Part shown: in pieces, positions 7,474 through 15,813 of the stretch | Numbering within the stretch: position 1 is the first letter of the stretch | Layout: every line of letters starts with the position of its first letter | Source of the DNA: Dehalococcoidia bacterium LH_S1 | Lineage (GTDB): Bacteria; Chloroflexota; Dehalococcoidia; SZUA-161; SpSt-899 | Length of the DNA stretch: 29,590 bases | Reading direction: 5' to 3' | Assembly: GCA_023660035.1 (NCBI GenBank) | Contig: JAGXOF010000005.1 | Span: 1-29,590 of the forward strand | Notes under the pieces: model-generated | Told to the model about the DNA's origin: nothing | Seen by the model: only the letters and a program-made list of their open reading frames with translations | The model's database searches: none | Position numbers and translations under genes: made by a program

Positions 7474-7491
7474 AGTCTTTTATAAAAGACT
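7474..7491. promoter_or_regulatory. 18-bp perfect palindrome upstream of pdxT (candidate operator)
   Basis: AGTCTTTTATAAAAGACT reads identically on both strands and sits 33 bp before the preferred pdxT start. It contains TATAAA, but no suitable -35 lies 16-18 bp upstream. Its AT-rich core and lack of loop fit a dimeric-regulator site better than a terminator. Confidence 0.45.
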
Positions 7492-7524
7492 CTCCATGAT
7501 TTGTACGACACCAGGTGTTCCACG

Positions 7525-8118
7525 TTGAAGAAAATCGGTGTGTTGGCTTTACAGGGAGCATTTGCCGAACATGAGAAATGCTTGGCCCAGATAGGGGCCA
7601 AGGCTTTTCTTACCCGTTTACCTCGAGAGCTTGAGCATTTGGACGGACTTATCATCCCCGGTGGTGAAAGCTCCAGCATCGGCAAGTTGATAAATGACTA
7701 CGACCTAGCGTTCGCATTACAGAGTCATATCGTGAATGGATTGCCTGTTTTCGGCACCTGCGCAGGCATGATATTACTGGCCAAACAGGTAATCGGTCTC
7801 GATGGACAATTCCTGGGAGCAATGAATATTGTAGTCCGACGCAATGCTTTTGGCCGCCAAGTGGACAGCTTCGAGCTTGACCTTTCAATACCAGTATTGG
7901 GTGAACCACCATTCCATGCGATATTTATCCGCGCTCCCTGGATCGAGAATGTAGAACCGGAAGTAGAAATACTGGCTCAACTCCCCGATGGCACCCCGGT
8001 AGCCGCAAGGCAAAGTAATATCCTGGTTGCGTCTTTCCACCCTGAACTCACAAACGATACTCGTTTTCACGACTACTTTCTGAGCATGACGGAGAGGAGG
8101 GAGAAATGCAAAAAATAG
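7525..8118 (+). CDS. pdxT: Pyridoxal 5'-phosphate synthase, glutaminase subunit
   Basis: This class I amidotransferase hydrolyses glutamine and channels ammonia to PdxS. It begins with I-G-V-L-A-L-Q-G-A-F-A-E-H, has IIPGGESSSIGKL near residues 43-56, the nucleophile Cys79 in FGTCAGM, and the C-terminal SFHPEL supplying the catalytic His and Glu. I chose TTG at 7525 (197 residues) because AGGTG lies 8 nt upstream and the protein then begins like its relatives (M-K-K-I-G-V); a TTG at 7501 would add eight atypical residues without a ribosome site. The 3' end overlaps the next gene by 13 bp, indicating coupled translation. Confidence 0.93.
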   Translation: MKKIGVLALQGAFAEHEKCLAQIGAKAFLTRLPRELEHLDGLIIPGGESSSIGKLINDYDLAFALQSHIVNGLPVFGTCAGMILLAKQVIGLDGQFLGAMNIVVRRNAFGRQVDSFELDLSIPVLGEPPFHAIFIRAPWIENVEPEVEILAQLPDGTPVAARQSNILVASFHPELTNDTRFHDYFLSMTERREKCKK

Positions 8119-9614
8119 TTACCGACGACCTCGACATACTTCTCAATGTTTTGCCACCACACATCGCTCAGCCTCTATGGAATAAGGAAAACCGTCATTC
8201 ATTGCTAGAAGTTGTGCTCGATCTGGGCCGGCAACCAGAGGCCCGTTACTCCGAGGGACAGGAGATTCTCACTTCTTCGGAAGTCACCATGGAAGACATC
8301 GACCATGTCGTGTCCCATCTCGGCAATTTCAGCGGAGACAACCGCGCCGGTATCGAGAGAACTCTACACCGCATTTCGGCCATCAGGAACCGAACCGGGC
8401 GCATTATAGGTCTTTCATGCCGTGTGGGACGGGCTGTGTTTGGCACAATAGACCTAATCCAGGACTTGGTGGAGTCAGGACAAAGTATTATGCTTCTGGG
8501 ACGGCCAGGAGTTGGCAAGACCACGATGCTGCGCGAAACGGCCCGCGTGCTCGCTGATGACCTGAATAAGCGAGTGGTTATCGTCGATACCTCGAATGAG
8601 ATCGCCGGAGATGGCGATATCCCACACCCAGCCATTGGTCGCGCACGAAGAATGCAGGTCCCCGAGCCCTCAATGCAGCATGCAGTAATGATCGAGGCAG
8701 TGGAAAACCACATGCCAGAGGTAATCGTAATCGACGAAATCGGTGCCGAACTTGAGACTCAGGCTGCCCGTACCATCGCCGAACGCGGAGTGCAGCTGGT
8801 AGGAACAGCACATGGTACTACACTGGAAAACTTGATTATGAACCCGACTCTCGCCGATCTTGTAGGCGGTATTCAATCAGTTACACTGGGCGACGAAGAG
8901 GCGCACCGGCGGCGCACGAAAAAATCCATCCTGGAAAGGAAAGCACCACCTACTTTTGACATAGTTGCGGAAATACAAAGCTGGGACAGGGTCGCCATCC
9001 ACCCTGATGTATCCAAGACAGTCGATACCATACTCCGTGGCCAGAAAACTGAAACGGAGGAACGCTGGTTTGGTAAGGAAGGTAAAATTCAAACTAAAAG
9101 GAAAGCTTCCTCGCTGGTAGTGCAAGCAGAGCCTGAACCAGAACCTGCCAAAACACTAACCACAAAAAGGATTTTCCCTTTCGGCATTGACCGTAACCGA
9201 CTGGGAAAAGTGGCTGAAAAACTGCAACTCCCCATGAAAATAGTTGATAATATGGAATCCGCTGATCTCCTGATGATCAGCAAGAACCATTACAGGAAGA
9301 ATCTCCAGCTCCTCAACATCGCTGAGGCAAAGAAGATACCCGTCTATGTCTTGAGGAGCAATACGCCCTCACAAGTGGAGAAAAGCCTGACCGACATCTA
9401 TGACACGCGATCGGCTCCCGATGTGGTAACTACAGCTCTGAAGGAAGCTCAAGAGGCTATCAACGCAGTTAAGCAAGGAAGCGATCCTCTAGAGCTAAGT
9501 CCGACGAATTCGTTCATCCGCCGCTTACAGCATGAGCTTATCGTGAGGCATGCCTTGACTTCCGAGAGCACAGGTGAAGAACCCAACCGCCGAGTAAAGG
9601 TCTTCAGTAAATGA
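8106..9614 (+). CDS. SpoIIIAA/Ycf45-type AAA ATPase with C-terminal R3H domain
   Basis: The 502-residue protein has three parts. An N-terminal helical/beta region (1-120) includes the R-x-G-R-I-x-G-L-S-C-R-V-G-R-A strand typical of the SpoIIIAA/Ycf45 group. The ATPase core has Walker A GRPGVGKT (132-139), NEIAGDGDIPHPAIG, and Walker B VIVIDE (206-211). After a charged linker rich in Glu-Pro (about 340-350), the end (about 465-500) is an R3H nucleic-acid-binding domain with R-R-L-Q-H (R-x3-H) and G-E-E-P-N-R-R-V. Its cellular role is not established; RNA or single-stranded DNA binding is suggested by R3H. It overlaps pdxT by 13 bp and so probably belongs to the pdxST transcript. Confidence 0.88.
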   Translation: MQKIVTDDLDILLNVLPPHIAQPLWNKENRHSLLEVVLDLGRQPEARYSEGQEILTSSEVTMEDIDHVVSHLGNFSGDNRAGIERTLHRISAIRNRTGRIIGLSCRVGRAVFGTIDLIQDLVESGQSIMLLGRPGVGKTTMLRETARVLADDLNKRVVIVDTSNEIAGDGDIPHPAIGRARRMQVPEPSMQHAVMIEAVENHMPEVIVIDEIGAELETQAARTIAERGVQLVGTAHGTTLENLIMNPTLADLVGGIQSVTLGDEEAHRRRTKKSILERKAPPTFDIVAEIQSWDRVAIHPDVSKTVDTILRGQKTETEERWFGKEGKIQTKRKASSLVVQAEPEPEPAKTLTTKRIFPFGIDRNRLGKVAEKLQLPMKIVDNMESADLLMISKNHYRKNLQLLNIAEAKKIPVYVLRSNTPSQVEKSLTDIYDTRSAPDVVTTALKEAQEAINAVKQGSDPLELSPTNSFIRRLQHELIVRHALTSESTGEEPNRRVKVFSK

Positions 9615-9619
9615 TCCCT

Positions 9620-9923
9620 TTAAAGGCCGATTCATGCACCTCAAATGGCCGAGGCCAAGGATCGAACCTCACTACATGATTGAGAAGCCACACAGCCAGA
9701 TTGGCAAACCCCAGGGAAGCTGATGCACACATAGCCCCCCCCACTGATTCTTACTCCGCGAAAAAGTATCCCTGGGGCCAAACCACAGAAACAGTAGAAC
9801 CATGCTCATAGTGACCGGCACGAAGAAATTACTCGCCAACAAACTCATGAGCTTATCAAATACAGCAGAATTTCCCGCCAAGCCTGTAATCCACATGGAC
9901 AGCTGCACACCGGGAGAAACCAT
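9620..9923 (-). pseudogene. Broken PAP2-family membrane phosphatase gene, N-terminal half
   Basis: The minus-strand frame starts at ATG 9923 with a helix W-I-T-G-L and F-D-K-L-M-S-L-L-A-S, then a strongly hydrophobic segment ending L-F-L-W-F-G. At a run of eight C on plus (9735-9742) the frame shifts. In the shifted frame the protein continues sensibly as L-G-F-A-N-L-A-V-W-L-L-N-H and then W-P-R-P-F-E-V-H-E, the pattern that precedes the R-P signature of PAP2 (undecaprenyl-diphosphatase-like) enzymes. It then stops at the end of the R3H-ATPase gene, with the catalytic half missing. Its ATG overlaps the upstream gene's stop (TAATG), so the two were a coupled pair. The PAP2 assignment is moderately sure. 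Confidence 0.6.
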
Positions 9924-10333
9924 TATTTCCTGTGCCCCCCCCGTTTGGAGAGTCGTTGCACAAATGCCTGAAAGACAGTGCTCGCTTTCAAGTCCTCAAT
10001 TCCTTCTCCGAGTGTAACACCCTTACATGACCTGCCCATACGGGGATTAAGAGAGGAAAATAGAAAGGTAGCCAGCAGAGCAAGCAATGACCCTAGAAGA
10101 AAGTATCCCAGTTGCTGCGCACCCTCTACCCCTGCGTGAGGCATGTTGAGGTTCGTTTGGCTAAAAAACCAGCCATAGGTTCCCCCAAGAATCGTGAAAC
10201 CGACGAGATATGTAATGAATGTGTTATTGAAGAAATAGAGCCCTCTCAGTCTCCCACAAGCTGCCGCAATCTGCTAAACCCCTAAAGCACCGCCAAATAT
10301 AAGCACTAGATACCTCAAAGTGAAGTCATCCAT
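9923..10333 (-). pseudogene. Small membrane protein gene interrupted by one in-frame stop
   Basis: From ATG at 10333 the minus strand reads about 136 codons: M-D-D-F-T-L-R-Y-L-V-L-I-F-G-G-A-L-G-V, a TAG at 10274-10276, then Q-I-A-A-A-C-G-R-L-R-G-L, a hydrophobic segment with F-T-I-L-G-G-T-Y-G-W-F-F, a hydrophilic loop, a second hydrophobic segment L-G-S-L-L-A-L-L-A-T-F-L-F, and a charged tail. It looks like a two- to three-helix membrane protein of unknown function, disabled by the nonsense codon. A run of eight C on plus (9935-9942) lies near its 3' end. Linked by TAATG overlap to the PAP2 remnant. The strip 10334-10457 upstream shows nothing I can support. Confidence 0.55.
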
Positions 10334-10457
10334 TATTACGCTCTGTTCACGCAAGAGTATACCAAGGAGCAAGCCATGAGGCAAGCCCCATCCCTTGACT
10401 GGACAAGATTTGCTCCCTCGAAGATGGCGGCTAGCACAATTTCTGAAAGGGACCCAA

Positions 10458-10486
10458 TTGACAGAACGCAAGCTTTTCGGTATGTT
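10458..10486 (+). promoter_or_regulatory. Candidate sigma70-type promoter for the pgk cluster
   Basis: A perfect TTGACA (10458-10463) is followed 17 bp later by TATGTT (10481-10486). The leader to the pgk start would be about 45-50 nt and contains GGAGG at 10528-10532. Confidence 0.6.
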
Positions 10487-10539
10487 CTAAGCACGGGGGA
10501 ATAATCTCTATACTGCTCAATAATCCTGGAGGTCAAAAC

Positions 10540-11727
10540 TTGGATAAGGAAACAGTAAGAGATATCCAAACCAAAGACAAGAGGGTCCTTGTCCGTGTCG
10601 ATTTCAACATTCCTCTGGACAAGTCAACAGGGGAAATTACCGATGACAGCCGCATACGAGCAACCCTTCCCACAATCGAGCATCTAGTCAATCAAGGAGC
10701 CAGGACAATCCTGGCTTCTCATCTAGGACGGCCCGAGGGAAGGGTCACGGAGGAATTGAGGCTTGGCCCGGTTGGTGAGCGCCTCTCCCAACTTCTCGGA
10801 AGGCCAGTGCGACGTACACGTGACTGTGTCGGCAATGAAGCTGAGAAAGCCGTCAAGGAAATGGAGGAGGGAGACGTGCTCCTCCTGGAAAACCTGCGCT
10901 TCTACCCGGAGGAGGAGGAAAACGACCCTCAATTCTCCAAATCCCTGGCTCAATTAGCTGATGTTTATGTTGATGATGCCTTTGGAGCTGCTCACAGGGC
11001 CCACGCCTCAACCGTGGGCGTTACCCAGCATCTGCCAGCGGTTGCAGGGATGTTAATGGAGAAAGAACTGGGCTTCCTGGGCAAAGCCCTGGCAAATCCG
11101 GAGCGTCCGTTTGCTATGGTCGTCGGTGGCGCAAAAGTCAGCGATAAGATCGTCCTCTTGGAAAACATCATGAAAGAAGTGGATTTTCTCATAATTGGTG
11201 GCGGCATGGCCAACACATTCCTCAAGGCTCAAGGCTATAATACCGGCAGCTCAAAGGTCGAACTTGACCACTTAGGATCCGCACGCGTGATACTGGATAA
11301 AGCATCCAAAAACGGCGTTCAGCTCCTCCTGCCAACCGATGCAGTGGTCGCCAAAGAATTCACCCGCGAATCCGAACATAAAACCGTCCCTATCACCGAT
11401 GTGCCTGACGACTGGATGATTCTGGACATCGGTCCCGAGACCGCTGCCAGGTTCAATGAGGAACTCAACAAGTGTAAAACCGTTGTCTGGAACGGTACAA
11501 TGGGTGTATTTGAATTCCCTACGTTCGCCGAGGGTACCAAATCCCTGGCATCCTCCATAGCGAAGCTTGATGCTATGACTATCATTGGTGGAGGAGACAC
11601 CGCTGAAGCCATAGTCGAGTTAGGTCTCACGGATCACATATCTCACATCTCGACAGGCGGCGGAGCTTCACTCAGGTTCCTCGAGGGCAAGACATTGCCC
11701 GGGGTTGAGGTGCTACTGGATAAGTAG
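10540..11727 (+). CDS. pgk: Phosphoglycerate kinase
   Basis: The 395-residue two-domain enzyme interconverts 1,3-bisphosphoglycerate plus ADP and 3-phosphoglycerate plus ATP. It shows V-R-V-D-F-N-I-P-L-D near the N-terminus, the substrate-binding I-L-A-S-H-L-G-R-P segment, E-N-L-R-F-Y-P-E-E, V-D-D-A-F-G-A-A-H-R-A-H-A-S, the hinge V-V-G-G-A-K-V-S-D-K-I, and the nucleotide-binding W-N-G-T-M-G-V-F-E and G-G-G-D-T-A. Length is typical. The start is TTG at 10540, fixed by GGAGG with a 7-nt spacer. It is the first gene of a same-strand cluster with apgM, an MBL hydrolase, tpiA and miaA. Confidence 0.97.
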   Translation: MDKETVRDIQTKDKRVLVRVDFNIPLDKSTGEITDDSRIRATLPTIEHLVNQGARTILASHLGRPEGRVTEELRLGPVGERLSQLLGRPVRRTRDCVGNEAEKAVKEMEEGDVLLLENLRFYPEEEENDPQFSKSLAQLADVYVDDAFGAAHRAHASTVGVTQHLPAVAGMLMEKELGFLGKALANPERPFAMVVGGAKVSDKIVLLENIMKEVDFLIIGGGMANTFLKAQGYNTGSSKVELDHLGSARVILDKASKNGVQLLLPTDAVVAKEFTRESEHKTVPITDVPDDWMILDIGPETAARFNEELNKCKTVVWNGTMGVFEFPTFAEGTKSLASSIAKLDAMTIIGGGDTAEAIVELGLTDHISHISTGGGASLRFLEGKTLPGVEVLLDK

Positions 11728-11777
11728 AGTTTGAATAAACGAGCCATTCAAGATAAAATACCTTCGGCAATAAATCA

Positions 11778-12983
11778 ATGATTAACCTAGAAATCCTTAA
11801 ACAACTCTCAGTCAAAACACCCTCCAAGATAGTCATGCTAGTGTTCGACGGCCTTGGCGGCCTGCCAGACCCTGAAACAGGCAAGACGGAACTTGAAACC
11901 GCCAGCACTCCCAACCTCGACCGGCTAGCAGCTGAAGGTGTGTGCGGACTCGCAAATCCCGTAAGTCCGGGGATCACCCCAGGCAGCGCTCCCGGGCATC
12001 TCTCGCTTTTTGGCTATGACCTGACACAGTACATCGTGGGACGGGGCGTGCTCGAGGCTCTGGGCATCGATTTCGAACTGGCAGAAGGTGACGTTGCTGC
12101 ACGCTGCAACTTCTGCACCGTCGATGAAAACGGAGTTATCACCGACCGCCGTGCCGGGCGTATCGCCAGCGAGAAAAGCGCGGAACTCTGCAAGAGACTC
12201 CGCCAAATCACCATAGAAGGCGTGGAGATATTCGTTCTCCCGGTGAGAGAACACCGCTTTGCCGTAGTATTCAGAGGCTCGGAACTTAGCGGGAATGTAG
12301 AGGATACCGACCCCCAACAGGCAGGGCTCATGCCAAAGAAAGCGGTGCCGCGTTCAGGTGACGCGGAGAGAACAGCCGAGATAATTAACGAGTTCACTAC
12401 CAAAGCGAAATCCCTTCTCACAGATTCAGTGCCAGCTAATATGGTTCTTTTCCGGGGGATATCCCAACACCCAAACCTTCCCCAAATGAGTGATACATTC
12501 AAGTTAAATCCGGCTGCTATCGCCACATATCCCATGTATCGAGGGCTTGCAAAGTTGGTAGGCATGGAAGTGCTTGCTACAGGGGCAACCTTCGCTGACG
12601 AGCTCAGCACCCTGAGCTCTCACTGGGATAACCACGACTTCTTCTACGTCCACATCAAACAGACGGACTCTTCAGGAGAGGACGGGGATTTCCAGCGGAA
12701 GGTACGGGTAATAGCAGATGCTGATCAACTCTTACCGCAGCTTATGGAACTGATCCCAGATGTGCTGGTCGTCTCAGCTGATCACTCTACACCCGCCGTA
12801 TTGAAAGGACATAGTTGGCATCCGGTCCCTGCGCTCATTCGCTCCAGGTATTGTCGAGTCGATGAGGTGAAAGAGTTTTCGGAAAAAGCCTGTGCGGCGG
12901 GAGGACTAAGCACGATATCAAGCACCGATATTATGCCCCTCGCCATGGCCAATGCCCTGAAACTTAATAGGTTTGGAGCCTGA
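11778..12983 (+). CDS. apgM: 2,3-bisphosphoglycerate-independent phosphoglycerate mutase, archaeal type
   Basis: The 401-residue enzyme belongs to the alkaline-phosphatase superfamily and converts 3-phosphoglycerate to 2-phosphoglycerate, the step after Pgk. Metal-binding Asp24 lies in LVFDGLGGLPD, followed by STPNLDRLA; the nucleophile is Ser70 in I-T-P-G-S-A-P-G-H. The C-terminal metal motifs HDFFYVHIKQTD and V-V-S-A-D-H-S-T-P are present. It is the ApgM form common in archaea and Chloroflexota rather than GpmI or GpmA. It starts 50 bp after pgk, without a clear Shine-Dalgarno, and is followed 2 bp later by the MBL gene. Confidence 0.94.
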   Translation: MINLEILKQLSVKTPSKIVMLVFDGLGGLPDPETGKTELETASTPNLDRLAAEGVCGLANPVSPGITPGSAPGHLSLFGYDLTQYIVGRGVLEALGIDFELAEGDVAARCNFCTVDENGVITDRRAGRIASEKSAELCKRLRQITIEGVEIFVLPVREHRFAVVFRGSELSGNVEDTDPQQAGLMPKKAVPRSGDAERTAEIINEFTTKAKSLLTDSVPANMVLFRGISQHPNLPQMSDTFKLNPAAIATYPMYRGLAKLVGMEVLATGATFADELSTLSSHWDNHDFFYVHIKQTDSSGEDGDFQRKVRVIADADQLLPQLMELIPDVLVVSADHSTPAVLKGHSWHPVPALIRSRYCRVDEVKEFSEKACAAGGLSTISSTDIMPLAMANALKLNRFGA

Positions 12984-12985
12984 CA

Positions 12986-13897
12986 ATGCACACTCAGCGG
13001 CTTTCCCCTTCTCTCGGCATAATCGATACCGAGCCCCCGGTAACAGGATGGCAAGAGTTCGTTAGCATATACGTGCTGGGCAAGGAATATAAAGCAATCA
13101 TAGACGTAGGGCCTCAGTCTGGTGCAGAAAACCTGATTGAAGGGTTAAAGACTCTGGAAGTGGACCGAAACAGCGTGAGCTACATCCTGCTTACCCACGT
13201 CCATATCGACCATGCAGGGGCCACTGGTGACCTTTTGGACCATTTACCAAATGCAAAAGTCATAATTCATCCCAAAGGGGCACCTCACCTGGCAGCCCCC
13301 GAAAAGCTGTGGCAGAGTAGTTTGCAAACCACGGGAGAACTCGCCGAAATGCAGGGCAAACCACAGAGTGTACCAGAGGAACTGATATTTCCCGCCGAGG
13401 AGGGAACCATGATCAGACTGGGAAACGACTTCGAACTGGAAGTGATATATACCCCGGGTCACGCCTCACACCATATGAGTTTTCTGGAGAGAAATACGGG
13501 GATGCTTTTTGCTGGTGATGCAGGGGGAATCTATGTTCCCAAGATCGACCTGCTGAGGCCGGCTACACCTCCTCCTCTCAGGCTGGACCACGAGCTATCT
13601 TCCATCGATGAATTACTGAAACGTGGCCCTGACACTATATACTATGCCCATTTCGGCCCTCAGGCAGATGCCACGAAACGGCTCACTCAATACAGGAGAA
13701 TGCTTGAGCTGTGGCTTGACACGGTGTCGAAAGGGCTTACAAGAAACCTATCCCCGGAGGAGATACTGTCCGAGATTATCTTTCAAGATAGGAAGCTGGC
13801 AAACATCGACGCACTCCCATCCGAGGAATATCAGCGGGAACGATATTTCCTCACCAACGCCGTCAAGGGTTTCATGCAGTACATTCAGAGACAATAA
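12986..13897 (+). CDS. Metallo-beta-lactamase-fold hydrolase
   Basis: The 303-residue cytoplasmic protein has all the metal ligands of the MBL fold: His71, His73, Asp75 and His76 in THVHIDHAG, His159 in YTPGHASHH, Asp178 in FAGDAGG and His222 in YYAHFGP, so a two-metal site is expected. The C-terminal ~75 residues form a helical extension of the glyoxalase II/YflN-like type. The substrate is unknown; thioester hydrolysis is a reasonable guess but not shown. The gene begins 2 bp after the apgM stop and thus is translationally linked to glycolysis genes. The following 121 bp to tpiA holds only short AGCTG-type repeats. Confidence 0.88.
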   Translation: MHTQRLSPSLGIIDTEPPVTGWQEFVSIYVLGKEYKAIIDVGPQSGAENLIEGLKTLEVDRNSVSYILLTHVHIDHAGATGDLLDHLPNAKVIIHPKGAPHLAAPEKLWQSSLQTTGELAEMQGKPQSVPEELIFPAEEGTMIRLGNDFELEVIYTPGHASHHMSFLERNTGMLFAGDAGGIYVPKIDLLRPATPPPLRLDHELSSIDELLKRGPDTIYYAHFGPQADATKRLTQYRRMLELWLDTVSKGLTRNLSPEEILSEIIFQDRKLANIDALPSEEYQRERYFLTNAVKGFMQYIQRQ

Positions 13898-14018
13898 ATC
13901 TCTTTTTGCAATAGCTGTCAGCTGCCAGTATTCAGAAATCAGTTAACACACAACCCCTCTGAAAGCTGTTGGCTGAAAAATTGTTTAGTACCGGCTATGC
14001 CGACGCAGGAGGTAAAAC

Positions 14019-14768
14019 ATGCGTACACCGATAATCGCTGGAAACTGGAAGATGAACACAAGCGTTAGCGAGGCAATAGAGCTGGTAAAGGCAATGAAGG
14101 ACAGGCTTGAAGGGACACAGGGGGTGGAACAGGTGATTTGTCCTCCATTTGTATCGCTGTCCCCGATAAAGGAAATCCTCAAAGGCTCGTCAATTGGCCT
14201 CGGTGCGCAGAATATGTATTTCGAGGAGAAGGGCGCATATACCGGCGAGGTCTCTCCACTGATGCTTGCCGACCTGTGCCAGTATGTGATTTTGGGACAC
14301 TCGGAAAGAAGAACCTACTTAGGCGAATCGGACGAAATGGTCAACAAGAAAATAAAGGCAGCCCTCAAAACCGGACTCAAGCCAATCGTCTGTGTCGGCG
14401 AAACACTCGACCAAAAAGAAGCAGGGAAAACGGAACAGGTTATCACCCGTCAGGTCAGAGCAGCGTTGGAAGGGCTGGAATCAATAGAGAACCTCATCAT
14501 GGCCTATGAGCCCATCTGGGCTATTGGCACCGGAAAGGCAGCAACCGAGGAGGAGGCCGATAGGACTATTGGGCTGATAAGGACAGTTGCGTCGCAGACC
14601 TTTGGCCCGGTAGCAGAGAGCCTGCGAATCCAGTATGGCGGAAGTACCAATGCTAAAAACATCCCCGCCTTTATGGCACAGCCTGAGATCGATGGAGCGC
14701 TGGTTGGCGGAGCAAGTCTAAAACCCGATGAATTCGTGAGCATGGTAGAGCAGAGTATCCTTCATTAA
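14019..14768 (+). CDS. tpiA: Triosephosphate isomerase
   Basis: The 249-residue TIM barrel interconverts dihydroxyacetone phosphate and glyceraldehyde 3-phosphate. Catalytic residues are visible: Lys11 in G-N-W-K-M-N, His94 in I-L-G-H-S-E-R-R, and Glu164 in A-Y-E-P-I-W-A-I-G-T-G, with the flexible lid next to it; the phosphate-binding Y-G-G-S and L-V-G-G-A-S-L segments close the fold. A strong CAGGAGG lies 7 nt before the ATG. It is followed by miaA after 9 bp. Confidence 0.97.
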   Translation: MRTPIIAGNWKMNTSVSEAIELVKAMKDRLEGTQGVEQVICPPFVSLSPIKEILKGSSIGLGAQNMYFEEKGAYTGEVSPLMLADLCQYVILGHSERRTYLGESDEMVNKKIKAALKTGLKPIVCVGETLDQKEAGKTEQVITRQVRAALEGLESIENLIMAYEPIWAIGTGKAATEEEADRTIGLIRTVASQTFGPVAESLRIQYGGSTNAKNIPAFMAQPEIDGALVGGASLKPDEFVSMVEQSILH

Positions 14769-14777
14769 GGATAAAAA

Positions 14778-15692
14778 GTGAATTCACTCGTTGCGATTGT
14801 GGGCCCAACTGCTGTGGGTAAGAGCTCTCTGGCAGTAGAGCTCGCCCACAGATACGGCGGGGAAATCGTCAGCGCTGACAGCCGCCAGGTCTACCGCTAC
14901 ATGGACATTGGCACCGCCAAGCCAACTCCCCAGGAGCAAAGCATCGTTCCCCATCACCTAGTTGACATAATCAACCCAGATGAATCCTTTAACGTAGCCA
15001 TGTATCAGGACATGGTCTATAAATCGATAAACGATATTCATCAACGGGACAGATTGCCTTTCCTTGTAGGAGGGACCGGACTTTACGTCTGGGCAATCTT
15101 AGAGGGATGGAATATTCCAAAGATTCCGCCAAACACCTGGATGAGGCAGGAGCTTGAAGAGAGAGCGAAAAATGGAGATATCGACGGCCTTTATCAGGAA
15201 CTGCAGGCAATGGACCCCTCGGCAGCTGAACAAATCGATCCTCGGAATGTGCGCCGTGTCATCAGAGCGTTGGAGGTTTGCCACGCCACCGGCAAGCCTT
15301 TCTCCCAATTTCGCACCAAGAACCCGCCAGCATTTAGCACATCGATTATCGGGTTGACCGCACAAAGAGAGGAACTCTATCGCCGTATTGATTCCCGGGT
15401 GGATTCAATGATCGAGCAGGGGCTGATCGAAGAGGTGAAGGGCCTGATCGACAGGGGATATCCTCCAGATCTCCCTTCCATGTCCAGCGTAGGGTATCGA
15501 GAGATTACTCAGTTCCTCAATGATGAAATGGACCTGTCCGCGGCGGTTCAGCGCATAAAGTTCGAGACACACCGTTTTGCCCGCCATCAATACGCCTGGT
15601 TCCGGTTGGATGACAAGCGGATACACTGGTTTGACATAAATGAAGGGGTTGAGGGAAAAGTATTGGAGTTGGTAACCCAACTTAAGGGGTAG
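14778..15692 (+). CDS. miaA: tRNA dimethylallyltransferase
   Basis: The 304-residue enzyme adds an isopentenyl group to A37 of tRNAs reading U-initial codons. It has the P-loop GPTAVGKS (residues 9-16), the D-S-R-Q-V-Y-R-Y-M-D-I-G-T-A-K-P segment with the general-base Asp, V-G-G-T-G-L-Y, R-R-V-I-R-A-L-E-V, and S-V-G-Y-R-E near the C-terminus; the T-H-R-F-A-R-H-Q-Y-A-W-F end is typical. The start is GTG at 14778, with AAGGA about 6 nt upstream. Only 9 bp separate it from tpiA. Confidence 0.96.
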   Translation: MNSLVAIVGPTAVGKSSLAVELAHRYGGEIVSADSRQVYRYMDIGTAKPTPQEQSIVPHHLVDIINPDESFNVAMYQDMVYKSINDIHQRDRLPFLVGGTGLYVWAILEGWNIPKIPPNTWMRQELEERAKNGDIDGLYQELQAMDPSAAEQIDPRNVRRVIRALEVCHATGKPFSQFRTKNPPAFSTSIIGLTAQREELYRRIDSRVDSMIEQGLIEEVKGLIDRGYPPDLPSMSSVGYREITQFLNDEMDLSAAVQRIKFETHRFARHQYAWFRLDDKRIHWFDINEGVEGKVLELVTQLKG

Positions 15693-15703
15693 AAGATCGC
15701 GGG

Positions 15704-15720
15704 GCGAGGCTTTGCCTCGC
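15704..15720 (+). terminator. Hairpin after miaA, possible terminator
   Basis: GCGAGGC-TTT-GCCTCGC is a perfect 7-bp stem with a 3-nt loop just after the miaA stop. A T-rich TTCTTTT follows only 7 nt later, so it is not a textbook intrinsic terminator; it may instead be a small dispersed repeat. Confidence 0.4.
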
Positions 15721-15775
15721 GCTACGTTCTTTTCCAATTGTATAGACGCTCACCAGCTTGATTCCGCTCACCCAC

Positions 15776-15804
15776 TTGTAGCGTGATTCCAATTCCCCTA
15801 TAAT
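15776..15804 (+). promoter_or_regulatory. dapF promoter, start site almost at the ATG
   Basis: TTGTAG (15776-15781) and a perfect TATAAT (15799-15804) are spaced by 17 bp. Only 9 nt separate the -10 from the dapF ATG at 15814, so the predicted mRNA has a leader of 0-4 nt, and no ribosome site is present. Confidence 0.6.
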
Positions 15805-15813
15805 TCACACAGA

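Noticed and set aside
10274..10276. In-frame TAG as a recoded (pyrrolysine-like) codon
   Set aside because: The partner gene downstream is also broken and the TAG is isolated; no recoding signals are visible, so a plain nonsense mutation is simpler.
13898..14018. AGCTG-type short repeats between the MBL gene and tpiA as a regulatory array
   Set aside because: The repeats are imperfect, few and of a low-complexity type common in gaps; no clear stem or promoter.
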